From positions 620,001 through 684,000 of the forward strand of contig NZ_CP108508.1 of NCBI RefSeq assembly GCF_035917275.1: DNA of 64,000 nt, in the 5' to 3' direction. Numbering within the stretch: position 1 is the first letter of the stretch; every line of letters starts with the position of its first letter. The position numbers and the translations under genes are program-made. The stretch comes from Streptomyces sp. NBC_01237 (lineage in GTDB: Bacteria; Actinomycetota; Actinomycetes; Streptomycetales; Streptomycetaceae). Below, piece after piece: positions 23,408 to 33,153 of the stretch. The notes below the pieces were generated by a model. That model ran no database searches. It had not been told where the DNA came from and saw only the letters and a program-made list of their open reading frames with translations.

Positions 23408-24562
23408 GTGCGCATCACGGGAATCAGCACTCACGTCGTCGGGACGCCCTGGCGCAATCTCACCTATGTCGTCGTCCGGACCGACGAGGGTCTCACCGGC
23501 GTCGGCGAGACCCGGATGCTCGGCCGCACCGACGCCCTCGTCGGCTATCTCCGCGAGGCGACGGCCAACCACATCACCGGCTCAGATCCGTTCGCGGTGG
23601 AGGATCTCGTACGGCGGATGAAGTACGGCGACTACGGACGGGCCGGGGAGATCGTCATGTCGGGCATCGCCGTGGTGGAGATGGCCTGCTGGGACATCAA
23701 GGGCAAGGCCCTGGGCGTCCCGGTCTGGCAGCTGCTGGGCGGCCGGGTCACCGACCGGGTCAAGGCGTACGCGAACGGCTGGTACACCACCGAGCGCACC
23801 CCCGAGGCGTACCACCGGGCCGCCCGGACCGTCATGGACCGCGGCTACCGGGCCCTGAAGATCGACCCCTTCGGGACCGGGCACTACGAACTCGACCACG
23901 CGGGCACCACCTACGCGGTGTCGCTCATCGAGGCGGTACGGGACGCGATCGGGCCGGACGCCGAACTGATGCTGGAGATGCACGGACGCTTCAGCCCCTC
24001 CACGGCGGTGCGGCTGGCGAAGGATCTGGCCCCGTTCCGGCCGGCCTGGCTGGAGGAACCGGTGCCGCCGGAGAACCTCGACGCGCTCAGGAAGGTGGCG
24101 GACAAGGTGGATCTGCCCATCGCCACCGGCGAGCGGATCCATGACCGGATCGAGTTCCGCGAGCTGTTCGCCTCCCGGGCGGCCGACATCATCCAGCCGG
24201 ACGTCGGACACATCGGGGGGATTCTGGAGACCCGGAAACTCGCCGCGACCGCCGAGACGCACTACACGCTCCTCGCCCCGCACAATGTGGGCGGCTCCGT
24301 CCTGACCGCCGCCACGCTCCAACTGGCGGCCTGCACACCGAACTTCAAGATCCTCGAACACTTCAATGACTTCGCGGACGCGGACATCAAGCAGGTGGTC
24401 AGGGGCGCGCCCCAGGTCGATCCCGACACCGGCTGCTTCGAGGTGTCGCACGCACCCGGCCTCGGGGTCGAGCTGGACGAGGACGCCGCCGCCGAATTCC
24501 CGCAGCAGCGGGCCCGGTTCGACCTGTGGGCCGAGGGCTGGGAGCGGAGGGCGCCGAAGTGA
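23408..24562 (+). CDS. enolase-superfamily sugar-acid dehydratase (mandelate racemase/galactonate dehydratase type)
   Basis: The 384-residue enzyme carries the enolase-superfamily capping domain followed by the TIM barrel. YRALKIDPFG (about residues 136-145) is the lysine strand. Probable Mg ligands are in LMLEMHGRF, WLEEPVPPENLD and TGERIHDRIEF, and LAPHNVGG holds the acid/base histidine. The M-H pair after the first ligand is as in galactonate/mannonate-type dehydratases, which make 2-keto-3-deoxy acids. The exact acid is not known. GTG 23408 has GGGGG eight bases upstream. Its stop overlaps the next gene, and an IclR gene diverges from it. Confidence 0.88.
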   Translation: MRITGISTHVVGTPWRNLTYVVVRTDEGLTGVGETRMLGRTDALVGYLREATANHITGSDPFAVEDLVRRMKYGDYGRAGEIVMSGIAVVEMACWDIKGKALGVPVWQLLGGRVTDRVKAYANGWYTTERTPEAYHRAARTVMDRGYRALKIDPFGTGHYELDHAGTTYAVSLIEAVRDAIGPDAELMLEMHGRFSPSTAVRLAKDLAPFRPAWLEEPVPPENLDALRKVADKVDLPIATGERIHDRIEFRELFASRAADIIQPDVGHIGGILETRKLAATAETHYTLLAPHNVGGSVLTAATLQLAACTPNFKILEHFNDFADADIKQVVRGAPQVDPDTGCFEVSHAPGLGVELDEDAAAEFPQQRARFDLWAEGWERRAPK

Positions 24563-25563
24563 GCCGCGCCCTGGTCGTCGAGCGGCCGGGCGAGTACCGC
24601 CTGGTGCGCCGCGAAGTGCCGTGTCCGGGGCCGGGAGACGTACTGGTACGGGTCGCCGCCGCCGGCATCTGCATGAGCGACCGGGACGTGTACGACGGGC
24701 ACCGCGACACCGGCTATGTCCGCTATCCCGTGACGTTGGGCCATGAGTGGTCCGGCACCGTGGAGGCGGTCGGCGCGGGCGTGGACCCGGCGCTCGTCGG
24801 CCGCGCGACCGTCGCCGAGGGGTTCAGGTCCTGCGGGACGTGCGAGCGCTGCCGGTGCGGCGAGACCAGCCTGTGCTCCGGCGGGTACGCGGAGACCGGG
24901 TTCACCGAGCCGGGCGCCTTCGCGGACCATCTGACGCTGCCCGCACGGTTGTTGCACCCGTTGCGCGACGACGCGGACCTGCGGGCCGCGGCCCTGCTGG
25001 AGCCCGCCGCCGTGATCGCGGCAGCGGTACGGGCCGGGCGGCCTCGCCCCGGCGAACGGATCGCGGTGGTCGGCGCGGGCACGCTCGGGCTGCTCGCGGT
25101 ACAGCTGCTGTCCGCCACCTCGCCCGCCGAGCTGACCGTGATCGATCCGCGGGTCCCGCGCGGCGGCCTTGCCCTGCGGTCCGGGGCGAGCGCGGCATGC
25201 GTACCCGAGGAAGCGGAACACGGCCGCTTCGACCTGGTCGTGGAGACCGCGGGCGCGCCGGCCACGGCTGCGTCCTCCTGCCTGCTGGCGCGCAGGGGCG
25301 GCCGGGTCGTCCTGACCGGGATGTTCACGCCCGGCGCGACCGGCATCGATCCGGTGCATCTCTCGCTGAGCCAGCTGGAGGTGCGGAGCATCTTCGGCGC
25401 ACCCTCGTCCGCCTGGTCCGACGCCGTACGGGCCTTCGGCCTGGGTCTGCTCGACCCGGCGCCGCTGATCACCCACGAGTTCCCGCTGGAGCGGTTCGGC
25501 GAGGCCGTCGCGCTGGTCGGCGGCGGGGACCCGGAGACCGGGAAGGTGCTTCTCCGGCCGTAG
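24559..25563 (+). CDS. zinc-dependent medium-chain alcohol/polyol dehydrogenase
   Basis: The 334-residue protein follows the MDR pattern. AAAGICMSDRDVYDGHRDT gives the catalytic zinc Cys, LGHEWSGTVEAVG the GHE zinc ligand, and CGTCERCRCGETSLC the four-cysteine structural zinc lobe. VVGAGTLGLLAVQLLSATSP is the NAD(P) Rossmann motif. Relatives oxidise sugars or polyols such as sorbitol, threonine or L-galactonate. GTG 24559 overlaps the TGA of the dehydratase gene (GTGA), so the two are coupled and presumably act in one pathway. Confidence 0.9.
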   Translation: MSRALVVERPGEYRLVRREVPCPGPGDVLVRVAAAGICMSDRDVYDGHRDTGYVRYPVTLGHEWSGTVEAVGAGVDPALVGRATVAEGFRSCGTCERCRCGETSLCSGGYAETGFTEPGAFADHLTLPARLLHPLRDDADLRAAALLEPAAVIAAAVRAGRPRPGERIAVVGAGTLGLLAVQLLSATSPAELTVIDPRVPRGGLALRSGASAACVPEEAEHGRFDLVVETAGAPATAASSCLLARRGGRVVLTGMFTPGATGIDPVHLSLSQLEVRSIFGAPSSAWSDAVRAFGLGLLDPAPLITHEFPLERFGEAVALVGGGDPETGKVLLRP

Positions 25564-25681
25564 TCCGCGCACCACCGGGGCGCGCCGGGGCCCCGCTCCG
25601 GCGTGGCCGGTTCTGCCGGCCTCGCGCCCCCGCACGACCCCACATCCGAATGACGTCCGGGATACCGGACAAAGGAGTCCT

Positions 25682-26650
25682 GTGAACGCCTCCCACGTAC
25701 CCCGCCGCCCCGGTGTCGATGCCCTGGCCCGCATCGGCCATCGCTCCCCCGACGTCGATCCGGCCGACGCCTCACCGCACTCCTTCCCCGACGGCGGCAC
25801 CTGGCGCACCGAGATCCCCTCGGTGGAGGGGCCCGAGGCGCTGGCCGTCGTACTCGCGGAGAGCCTCCGCCTGGACGTGCCCGTCCACCGCATCAGTCAG
25901 GGCAGCGGTGTCTGGATGCTGACCGACGACGAGATCTCCGGGATGGCGGCTTCCTGCGCCGAACGCGGCATCGAACTCTGTCTGTTCACCGGTCCACGCG
26001 GCACCTGGGACATCGGCGCGGCCACCCGCACCGACTCGGGCGGCGGCGGGCTCCGCGCCCGCGGCCATGACGCGCTCGCCGGCTGTGTCGAGGACGCCCT
26101 GCGTGCCACCTCCCTGGGGGTGCGCTGTCTGCTCGTCGCCGACGAGGGCGTGCTGTGGACACTGCACCGGCTGCGCGCCGCGGGGCTGCTGCCGGACGGC
26201 ACCACCTTCAAGCTGTCCGCACTCACCGGTCCGGTCAATCCGGCCGCGTACACCGTGTACGAACGGCTCGGCGCTGACTCCCTCAACGTGCCCTCCGACC
26301 TGACCCTGGACCACCTCACCGAGATCCGCAGGGTCAGCCGCGCCCCGATGGACCTCTATGTCGAGGCCCCCGACGACCTCGGCGGCTATGTCCGGATGTA
26401 CGAGGCGGCCGAGCTGATCCGGCGGGGCGCGCCCCTCTACCTGAAGTTCGGCCTGAGCAGATCTCCGGCCATCTATCCCTATGGCGCACAGCTGCGTGAA
26501 CTCACGCTCGCCACCGCCCGTGAGCGGGTGCGGCGCGGTCGCCTCGCTCTCGATCTGCTGGCCCGGCACGGAGCGGACGGCGGAATGTCACCGCTCGGCT
26601 CCCGGCTGCCGGGGCCGCTCCGGCGCTTTCCCGTCCCGGAAGGGGACTGA
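25682..26650 (+). CDS. TIM-barrel-like protein of the sugar-uptake cluster (possibly peptidase U32-like)
   Basis: The 322-residue protein has alternating beta strands and helices: [79 protein letters not shown] and [15 protein letters not shown]. This regular strand series suits a TIM barrel, and the NVPSD and DLYVEAP parts recall the U32-like family found beside sugar importers in actinobacteria. No catalytic residues can be assigned. GTG 25682 follows AAAGGAG by four bases. It sits between the dehydrogenase and the binding-protein gene, four bases from the latter, so it is part of the operon. Function unknown; an aldolase-type step is only a guess. Confidence 0.6.
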   Translation: MNASHVPRRPGVDALARIGHRSPDVDPADASPHSFPDGGTWRTEIPSVEGPEALAVVLAESLRLDVPVHRISQGSGVWMLTDDEISGMAASCAERGIELCLFTGPRGTWDIGAATRTDSGGGGLRARGHDALAGCVEDALRATSLGVRCLLVADEGVLWTLHRLRAAGLLPDGTTFKLSALTGPVNPAAYTVYERLGADSLNVPSDLTLDHLTEIRRVSRAPMDLYVEAPDDLGGYVRMYEAAELIRRGAPLYLKFGLSRSPAIYPYGAQLRELTLATARERVRRGRLALDLLARHGADGGMSPLGSRLPGPLRRFPVPEGD

Positions 26651-26653
26651 CCC

Positions 26654-27760
26654 ATGCGCACACGCACCCCTCGTATCGCCACCGCGGCAGCACTGGCCGC
26701 GGTGCTCACGCTCTCGCTCACCGCCTGTGGCCAGGAGGCCAGGGGCGGCAGCCGCTACCGGGCCGACGACGGCACGACGGGCACCATCGGTCTGGCGATG
26801 CCCACCAAGTCGTCGGAGCGCTGGATAGCCGACGGGAAGAACATGGCCGAGCAGTTCCGGCGCGCGGGCTACCGGCCCGACCTCCAGTACGGCGACGACA
26901 AGGTGGAGAACCAGGTCGCCCAGTTGGAGAACATGATCGCCAAGGGCCACCGGCTGCTGGTGGTCGCCGCGATCGACGGCTCGGCGCTCACCGATGTGCT
27001 GGAACGCGCGCACGACGCGGGCATCCCCGTGATCTCGTACGACCGCCTCATCATGGGCACGGAGAACGTCGACTACTACGCGTCCTTCGACAACGAGCGG
27101 GTCGGCGAGCTGGAGGCGACGTACATCGTCGACCGGCTCGGACTGAAAAGGAACAAGGACACCTTCACTATCGAGCTCTTCGCGGGCTCACCGGACGACA
27201 ACAACACCAAGTACTTCTGGAACGGCGCCATGAAGGTGCTGAAGCCGTACATCTCGGCGGGCCGGCTCGTCGTGCGCAGCAAGCAGACCGCACTGAACCA
27301 GGCGACCACGCTGCGCTGGGACGGCGGTACGGCACAGAAGCGCATGGACGACCTGATCAGCAAGAACTACGGCGAGGCGCGCGTGGACGCGGTCCTCTCC
27401 CCGTACGACGGGATCTCGATCGGCATCATCTCGGCGCTGAAGAGCGCCGGTTACGGCAGCGGGGACCAGCCGCTGCCCGTCGTCACCGGCCAGGACGCGG
27501 AGCTGGCCTCGGTGAAGTCGATCATCCGGGGCGAGCAGACGCAGACGGTCTTCAAGGACACCCGCAAGCTGGCCGCACAGGCGGTCCAGATGGGCGACGC
27601 CGTCCTCACCGGCAAGAAGCCCGAGGTCAACAACACCAAGGACTACAACAACGGCAGGAAGACCGTGCCGTCGTATCTGCTGGACCCGGTCAGTATCGAC
27701 AGGTCCAACACCCAGCTCCTGGTGAACGAGGGGTACTTCACGGCGGGACAGCTCAAGTGA
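26654..27760 (+). CDS. chvE: ChvE/XylF-type sugar-binding lipoprotein
   Basis: The 368-residue protein is the extracellular binding component of the ABC importer that follows. A lipoprotein signal ends LSLTACGQ, so Cys25 is the lipidated residue. The mature part is a periplasmic-binding-protein type I fold. [33 protein letters not shown] and [20 protein letters not shown] closely resemble ChvE and multiple-sugar binding proteins, as do [19 protein letters not shown] and [10 protein letters not shown]. Relatives bind arabinose, galactose, glucose, xylose or galacturonate. It shares a GTGA overlap with the ATPase gene. Confidence 0.92.
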   Translation: MRTRTPRIATAAALAAVLTLSLTACGQEARGGSRYRADDGTTGTIGLAMPTKSSERWIADGKNMAEQFRRAGYRPDLQYGDDKVENQVAQLENMIAKGHRLLVVAAIDGSALTDVLERAHDAGIPVISYDRLIMGTENVDYYASFDNERVGELEATYIVDRLGLKRNKDTFTIELFAGSPDDNNTKYFWNGAMKVLKPYISAGRLVVRSKQTALNQATTLRWDGGTAQKRMDDLISKNYGEARVDAVLSPYDGISIGIISALKSAGYGSGDQPLPVVTGQDAELASVKSIIRGEQTQTVFKDTRKLAAQAVQMGDAVLTGKKPEVNNTKDYNNGRKTVPSYLLDPVSIDRSNTQLLVNEGYFTAGQLK

Positions 27761-29319
27761 GCGGCCGCCCGGTCCTCGAGATGCGCGGCATCACCAAGAC
27801 CTTCCCCGGCGTCACCGCACTCAGCGAGGTCTCCCTCACCGTGCGCCACGGGGAGATCCACGCGATCTGCGGCGAGAACGGCGCGGGCAAGTCCACGCTC
27901 ATGAAGGTCCTCAGCGGCGTTCATCCGCACGGCAGTTACCGGGGCGACATCCTCTTCGAGGGCGAGCCGGTGGCCTTCAGGAACATCCGGGCCAGCGAGC
28001 GTCAGGGCATCGTGATCATCCATCAGGAACTGGCCCTGATCCCCCACCTGTCGATCGCGGAGAACATCTTCCTCGGCAATGAACAGACCTCGGCGCGCGG
28101 CGTCATCGACTGGAACGAGACGTTGCGCAAGGCGGGCGGGCTGCTGAAGCGGGTGGGGCTGCGCGAGAACCCGCAGACTCCCGTCACCGATATCGGTGTG
28201 GGCAAACAGCAGCTGGTGGAGATCGCCAAGGCGTTGTCGAAGGAGGTGAAGCTCCTCATTCTCGACGAGCCGACGGCCGCCCTGAACGACGAGGACAGCG
28301 CGAAGCTGCTCGATCTGATCCTGGAGCTGCGCGCGGAGGGCATCGCCTGCATCATCATCTCCCACAAGCTGAACGAGATCAGGCGGATCACCGACTCGGT
28401 GACCATCCTGCGCGACGGACGGACCATCGAGTCCCTGATGGTCCGTGTGACTCCGGACGCGGAACCGGAGTTGTCCGAGGACCGGATCATCCGGGGCATG
28501 GTCGGCCGCGATCTCGACCATCGTTTCCCCGAGCGCACCCCGTACGGGGGCGACGACGCCGGGACACTCGCGTTCCAGGTGCGGGGCTGGACGGTGCGGC
28601 ACCCGGTCGACCAGCAGCGCACCGTGGTCGACGATGTGTCGCTCACCGTGCGCCGCGGCGAGATCGTCGGGGTCGCGGGCCTGATGGGCGCGGGCCGCAC
28701 CGAGCTGGCGATGTCCGTCTTCGGGCGCAGTTACGGACAGTACGTCGCCGGGACGGTGGAGGTGGGCGGGCACGAGGTGGCCACCAGGACGGTCTCCGCG
28801 GCGATCGACGCCGGTATCGCGTACGTCACCGAGGACCGCAAGCGCTACGGCCTCAACCTCATCGACACCATCACCCGCAATGTCTCCCTGGCCTCGCTGC
28901 CCGGGATGCGGCGTCGCGGTGTCGTCGACCAGCACCATGAGCGCCGGGTCGCCGAGCGCTACCGCACCACCATGAACATCAAGGCGCCGACGGTCTTCGA
29001 GCAGGTGGGGCGGTTGTCAGGCGGCAATCAGCAGAAGGTCGTCCTCAGCAGGTGGATCCACGCCGACCCCGAGGTGCTGATCCTCGACGAGCCGACGCGC
29101 GGGATCGACGTCGGCGCCAAGTACGAGATCTACACCGTCATCGACCGGCTCGCGGCGCAGGGAAAGGCGGTCCTGTTCATCTCCTCCGAGCTGCCGGAGC
29201 TGCTGGGGATGTGCGACCGGATCTACACGATGGCCGAGGGCCGGCTGACCGGTGAGGTCACCCGCGCCGAGGCCACCCAGGAAGTCCTGATGCGCCAGAT
29301 GACCCTGAACGGAAGCTGA
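27757..29319 (+). CDS. mmsA: sugar ABC transporter ATPase with two nucleotide-binding domains (MmsA/GguA type)
   Basis: The 520-residue protein is a fused double ATPase of the carbohydrate uptake CUT2 family. The first domain has Walker [10 protein letters not shown], signature-like [16 protein letters not shown] and Walker [14 protein letters not shown]. The second has a degenerate Walker A region [16 protein letters not shown], signature [15 protein letters not shown] and Walker [15 protein letters not shown], the usual CUT2 asymmetry. GTG 27757 overlaps the preceding stop. It powers import of the sugar bound by the upstream lipoprotein through the downstream permease. Confidence 0.95.
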   Translation: MSGRPVLEMRGITKTFPGVTALSEVSLTVRHGEIHAICGENGAGKSTLMKVLSGVHPHGSYRGDILFEGEPVAFRNIRASERQGIVIIHQELALIPHLSIAENIFLGNEQTSARGVIDWNETLRKAGGLLKRVGLRENPQTPVTDIGVGKQQLVEIAKALSKEVKLLILDEPTAALNDEDSAKLLDLILELRAEGIACIIISHKLNEIRRITDSVTILRDGRTIESLMVRVTPDAEPELSEDRIIRGMVGRDLDHRFPERTPYGGDDAGTLAFQVRGWTVRHPVDQQRTVVDDVSLTVRRGEIVGVAGLMGAGRTELAMSVFGRSYGQYVAGTVEVGGHEVATRTVSAAIDAGIAYVTEDRKRYGLNLIDTITRNVSLASLPGMRRRGVVDQHHERRVAERYRTTMNIKAPTVFEQVGRLSGGNQQKVVLSRWIHADPEVLILDEPTRGIDVGAKYEIYTVIDRLAAQGKAVLFISSELPELLGMCDRIYTMAEGRLTGEVTRAEATQEVLMRQMTLNGS

Positions 29320-29328
29320 GGTCCCGTC

Positions 29329-30555
29329 ATGACCACCGTCACTCCCCCGCAGGGCACCTCGGCCGTACCACCCGCCGCGGCCTCGGCAGGTGCGCTGATC
29401 GTCCGGAGCATCCGCTCCCACGTGCGTCAGTACGGCATGCTCGTCGCCCTGGTCCTCATCGTCGCGCTGTTCCAGATATGGACCGACGGCACCCTGCTGC
29501 TGCCGAACAACGTGTCCAATCTGATCCAGCAGAACGGCTACATCCTCATCCTGGCCATCGGCATGATGATCGTCATCATCGCGGGCCACATCGATCTGTC
29601 CGTCGGCTCGCTCGTCGCCTTCGTCGGCGCCATGTCGGCCGTGATGATGGTGAAGCACGACATGCCGTGGGTGCTCGCCCTGGTGCTGGCGCTGCTGATC
29701 GGCGCGGTCGCCGGTGCGTGGCAGGGCTTCTTCATCGCGTACGTCGGTATCCCGTCCTTCATCGTGACACTGGCCGGCATGCTGCTCTTCCGCGGTCTGA
29801 CCCAGATCGTGCTGGAGGGCCAGTCCCTCGCCCCGTTCCCCGAGGGCTTCCAGAACATCGCCAAGGGCTTCATTCCCGAGATGGGCCCCTACACCCAGTA
29901 CCACAACCCGACCCTGCTGATCGGCCTCGCCGTCCTCACCCTCCTGCTCGTGCAGGAGTGGCGCGACCGGCGCCGGCAGCTCGCCTTCGCACTGGAGGTG
30001 CTGCCGGCCGGACTGTGGGCGCTCAAGTGCGTGGCGATCGTCGCGGCCGTTGTCGCCTTCACGCTGACGCTGGCGAGCTTCCACGGGGTGCCGGTGGTGA
30101 TGCTGATCATGTGCGCCCTGCTGATCGGCCTCGGCCATGTGATGCGCAACGCGGTGATCGGCCGCCATGTCTACGCGCTGGGCGGCAACAAGGCGGCGGC
30201 CGTGCTCTCGGGCGTCAAGGACAAGCGCGTCACGTTCCTGGTCTTCGTCAACATGGGGGTGCTGGCCGCGCTCGCGGGCTGTGTGTACGCGGCACGTCTC
30301 AACTCGGGTACCCCGCAGGCGGGCCTCAACTTCGAACTGGAGGCCATCGCCGCGGCGTTCATCGGTGGCGCGTCCATGAGCGGCGGCGTCGGCACGGTGA
30401 TGGGTGCGGTGATCGGCGGCCTGGTGCTCGGCGTGCTCAACAACGGCATGTCGCTGGTCGGCATCGGCACCGACTACCAGCAGGTCATCAAGGGGCTGGT
30501 GCTGCTGGCGGCGGTCGGGTTCGACGTGTGGAACAAGCGCAGGGCCGGCAGGTGA
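29329..30555 (+). CDS. mmsB: sugar ABC transporter permease (MmsB/GguB type)
   Basis: The 408-residue integral membrane protein completes the CUT2 importer. It has about 10 hydrophobic segments, the family signature AGHIDLSVGSLVAFVGAMSA near residue 85, and GGASMSGGVGTVMGAVIGG near the C-terminus, both characteristic of XylH/MmsB/RbsC-like permeases. The N-terminal 30 residues are Pro/Ala-rich and cytoplasmic. ATG 29329 lies nine bases after the ATPase stop. Only one permease gene is present, as expected for homodimeric CUT2 channels. No obvious terminator follows. Confidence 0.94.
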   Translation: MTTVTPPQGTSAVPPAAASAGALIVRSIRSHVRQYGMLVALVLIVALFQIWTDGTLLLPNNVSNLIQQNGYILILAIGMMIVIIAGHIDLSVGSLVAFVGAMSAVMMVKHDMPWVLALVLALLIGAVAGAWQGFFIAYVGIPSFIVTLAGMLLFRGLTQIVLEGQSLAPFPEGFQNIAKGFIPEMGPYTQYHNPTLLIGLAVLTLLLVQEWRDRRRQLAFALEVLPAGLWALKCVAIVAAVVAFTLTLASFHGVPVVMLIMCALLIGLGHVMRNAVIGRHVYALGGNKAAAVLSGVKDKRVTFLVFVNMGVLAALAGCVYAARLNSGTPQAGLNFELEAIAAAFIGGASMSGGVGTVMGAVIGGLVLGVLNNGMSLVGIGTDYQQVIKGLVLLAAVGFDVWNKRRAGR

Positions 30556-30650
30556 CCGCCTCTCCCGCCCGGCCGCGGTGTCGCCGGTCCGGCTCCGGAG
30601 CGCAGAGACCGTACGCGTGCGGGAGCCAGGGCCGTTGCCGGCTCCGGAAG

Positions 30651-30866
30651 TCACCCACGAGGAGGTTTCAAGCTGTCGAGGAGGGCGCGCAGCACGGCGA
30701 GGCGGTGGGCGCGGAGGCGGTCGGCCGCCTTGGAGCCGCCCGATGGGCGCAGCGCCCGGCGGGTCGCGTGGATGGCCAGTACGCCGAGGATCAGCCGGAC
30801 CAGCGCGCCGCTGATGAGGACGGCCGCGACCACCCACGCCGCCTGGCTCAACTCCATGGAGAGCAT
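30651..30866 (-). CDS. small membrane protein, hypothetical
   Basis: The 71-residue product begins ELSQAAWVVAAVLISGALVR, one long hydrophobic helix with LILGVLAIHA, and ends with a basic helix (RRALRP then KAADRLRAHRLAVLRALLDS). This suits a single-span membrane protein with a cytosolic basic tail. Start is ATG 30866 or in-frame ATG 30857. No family recognised. It faces the ABC permease operon and diverges from the regulator at 31020. Confidence 0.5.
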   Translation of the reverse strand: MLSMELSQAAWVVAAVLISGALVRLILGVLAIHATRRALRPSGGSKAADRLRAHRLAVLRALLDSLKPPRG

Positions 30867-31019
30867 CTTCGATCACACCTTCGTCGGTCGGGAGTCCCGG
30901 TCTAGCGCGATCGCCCGGCGATGCGCCGCCCCGCAGGCGCGCGGTACCGGTCCGCCCCGGGGGATCTCCGCGCGGCTGCGCCCCTTTCCGCCGGGCGCGT
31001 GCCGGGGCAGTATGCGGCC

Positions 31020-31910
31020 ATGGCACACGTGAATGAGCCGCGCGCCCCGTGGGGCAAGGGGCCGAAGCGCGATCTTCCCTTTCCCTACGACCGGGACCTG
31101 TCCGGGGTGCTGCGCCATCTCAACCGACGCACCCGCGCCTTCCGGTCCCGGCTGGCGAACGACCCGGTCACGGCCGCGTATCTGGCGGCCGGGATGCGGC
31201 TGCTCGGGCGGCATCTCGGCCCCGGCTCCCCGGGCCGCGCCCACGGCGAGCGGCCCTTCCTCAGCTTCCTCTCCCAGCGCGCGATCGCCGCCGAGGTCGC
31301 CAACAACCCCCGGCCGTTCCCCCGGCAGGGCACCGTCGCGATGCTGCGGGACCGCTGGAGCGCCCAGTCGGAGTTCGTCGCCGATCTGATCAGCTTCGCG
31401 GTGTGGCGGGAGAACTACCGGCCGGAGTACCGGGAACAGCGCGCCGCGAACACCGAGAAGCTGGTGAGCGGGCCGGACTTCGTCCGCGCGGTGCACGAGA
31501 CGGCGTACCGGCACACCGCCGAGGGCGCCGCCATGCCCTCCGTCCGGCTCGGGCTGGCCCTCATGACCGCCGCCGAGGGGGACGAGGAGATCATGCGGGC
31601 CGTCTCCGCCATGTACGAGGACTATCTCGGTTCCTGGAAGGAGCTGTACAGCGCGGTGATGCGGGAGCGCGGGCTGCGGCTGCGTCCGGGTCTCACACTC
31701 GACGACCTCGCCGACGCGCTGTCCGCGACCACCGACGGAATGACCCTGCGCGCCATCGGTGACCCCGGCTCCGGGGTCGTCGACCACGAGAGGCGCCGCT
31801 CCCTCATGGGCACGGTCGCCCTCGCTGTGATCCATGGGTTCCTCGAACCGGACGAGGATGCGAGCGGTCTCACGCTGGAGCAGGCCGTATCGGCGAGATT
31901 CGACACCTGA
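31020..31910 (+). CDS. TetR-like transcriptional regulator with unusual N-terminus
   Basis: The 296-residue protein is helical throughout. A possible helix-turn-helix is FLSQRAIAAEVANNPRPFPR and then QGTVAMLRDRWSAQSEFVAD (about residues 80-118), unusually far from the N-terminus for a TetR-type protein. The C-terminal half (LTLDDLADALSATTDGMTLR and GTVALAVIHGFLEP) resembles TetR ligand-binding domains. The first 75 residues (YDRDLSGVLRHLNRRTRAFR) are extra. I infer a regulator, but the family assignment is tentative. ATG 31020 lacks a good ribosome-binding site. Neighbours give no clue to its target. Confidence 0.65.
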   Translation: MAHVNEPRAPWGKGPKRDLPFPYDRDLSGVLRHLNRRTRAFRSRLANDPVTAAYLAAGMRLLGRHLGPGSPGRAHGERPFLSFLSQRAIAAEVANNPRPFPRQGTVAMLRDRWSAQSEFVADLISFAVWRENYRPEYREQRAANTEKLVSGPDFVRAVHETAYRHTAEGAAMPSVRLGLALMTAAEGDEEIMRAVSAMYEDYLGSWKELYSAVMRERGLRLRPGLTLDDLADALSATTDGMTLRAIGDPGSGVVDHERRRSLMGTVALAVIHGFLEPDEDASGLTLEQAVSARFDT

Positions 31911-32095
31911 CCGGCGCGCCGCGAAGGGCCTTGGCCTCCCCTACGCCGGTGTCGGCGACGCCGCCCGTGGAACCGCCCGGGGGAACGTCGACGACCAAGT
32001 AGTGGGGCCGCGCGAGCCCCAGGAACACCAAGCCGCCACTGGCGGACCAAGGAGCCACGATCTTGTGGTGCCCGGCCCGCGAACAGGAGTGAGAC

Positions 32096-32326
32096 ATGCG
32101 TTGTGTCAGCTGTGGACAAGAGACCGAGTATGAACACGAGCCCCCCGTGGGGGGCTCACCGGAGATTGGGCTGGTACACGCCGGCAGCGGTGCGAGGGCC
32201 TGTTTCCCGGAGCGTGGTCCGGGAAGCCCGATGGTCAAAGCTCCGGTGCCACCGCACCTCCGCCGCCTGCTGGAGCAAGGACCTCCGCCGTCGCCGCACG
32301 GGCCGGACACGAGCGGGGCGAGCTGA
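32096..32326 (+). CDS. small hypothetical protein
   Basis: The 76-residue frame starts RCVSCGQETEYEHEPPVGGS, has one CxxC pair and ends LRRLLEQG plus a Pro/Ser-rich tail. CAGGAG lies six bases before ATG 32096, a good ribosome-binding site. Only about two thirds of third codon positions are G or C, low for this genome, so it may be acquired, decayed or spurious. A single CxxC is not enough for a zinc ribbon unless the protein dimerises. Confidence 0.4.
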   Translation: MRCVSCGQETEYEHEPPVGGSPEIGLVHAGSGARACFPERGPGSPMVKAPVPPHLRRLLEQGPPPSPHGPDTSGAS

Positions 32327-32481
32327 CGGAGGATCAGCAACGCGCGGTCCCAGACCCGTTCACCGCCGACGGCGTCGCCGAGCTCGCGCAGTGCCCCCTC
32401 CTCGGGGTGTACCGGGATGATCCGCGACGGTGCACTGTGCATGCTGGATCCTGAGCTGCCGACTGCCCGTAGCCTTCCTCC

Positions 32482-33135
32482 ATGCAGGCAACTTTGATGA
32501 TCTACGACGGCAAGGCCGCGCCCGATGCGGACGTACCACGTACCGGGGGCGTGCCGCTGGCCCCCGAGGGGTTCACCTGGCCGGTGTGCGACGACTACTG
32601 CGGAGGCCCGATGCAGTTCTTCGCACATCTGCCGGTCGAGTACGGCGTCCTGTCGGTCTTCGTGTGCCAGAACGATCCGGGCGCCTGCGAGCTGTGGGAC
32701 GCGACCTCCGGGGCGAATCGGGTCCTTCTCTTCCCGCCCGCGGGGCTGGTACCGGTGGCCGTACCCGAGAAGGGTGTGACGCTGCTGCCCGCGGTGTCGG
32801 CGATCACGACCCGGGTCGTGACGGTCGAACCCGAGGAGGATGACGGCGACGACGATCTCCCGCCCGACGCATACGACCTCGCCCGTTCAGGGTGGAAGCG
32901 GGAGCCCGGCGAGCAGTTCGGGAAGCAACGCGAGGTGCTCGGATCGCTCGGCGGCAGCCCCTCCTACCTGGACGAGGACCGGTTGCCCGGGTGCCCCTCC
33001 TGCTCCGGCACGGCGGAATTCGCGGCACACTTGGAGGAGGGGATCGACCGGCAGACAGCGATGAACCTCGGCGGCCGGCTGGGTTACGTCTTCGTCTGCC
33101 GCTCCTGCTCCGAGGGCGCCTTCCTCACGGGCTGA
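32482..33135 (+). CDS. hypothetical protein with C-terminal zinc ribbon (DUF1963/PDCD2-like)
   Basis: The 217-residue product has an N-terminal beta-rich part: VCDDYCGGPMQFFAHLPVEY and LSVFVCQNDPGACELWDATS, a pattern reminiscent of DUF1963/YwqG or PDCD2-like folds. After an acidic linker (EPEEDDGDDDLPP) comes LPGCPSCSGTAEFAAHLEEG and VFVCRSCSEGAF. The two CxxC pairs likely bind one zinc ion. ATG 32482 has no clear ribosome-binding site. Function unknown; the acidic linker and zinc ribbon suggest a protein-interaction role. Confidence 0.7.
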   Translation: MQATLMIYDGKAAPDADVPRTGGVPLAPEGFTWPVCDDYCGGPMQFFAHLPVEYGVLSVFVCQNDPGACELWDATSGANRVLLFPPAGLVPVAVPEKGVTLLPAVSAITTRVVTVEPEEDDGDDDLPPDAYDLARSGWKREPGEQFGKQREVLGSLGGSPSYLDEDRLPGCPSCSGTAEFAAHLEEGIDRQTAMNLGGRLGYVFVCRSCSEGAFLTG

Positions 33136-33153
33136 GCGGCAAGGGCGGCTGCG

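Noticed and set aside
29017-31026. A 669-residue minus-strand frame opposite the ABC permease
   Set aside because: His/Asp/Gln/Arg-rich mirror of a membrane-protein gene, with no domain.
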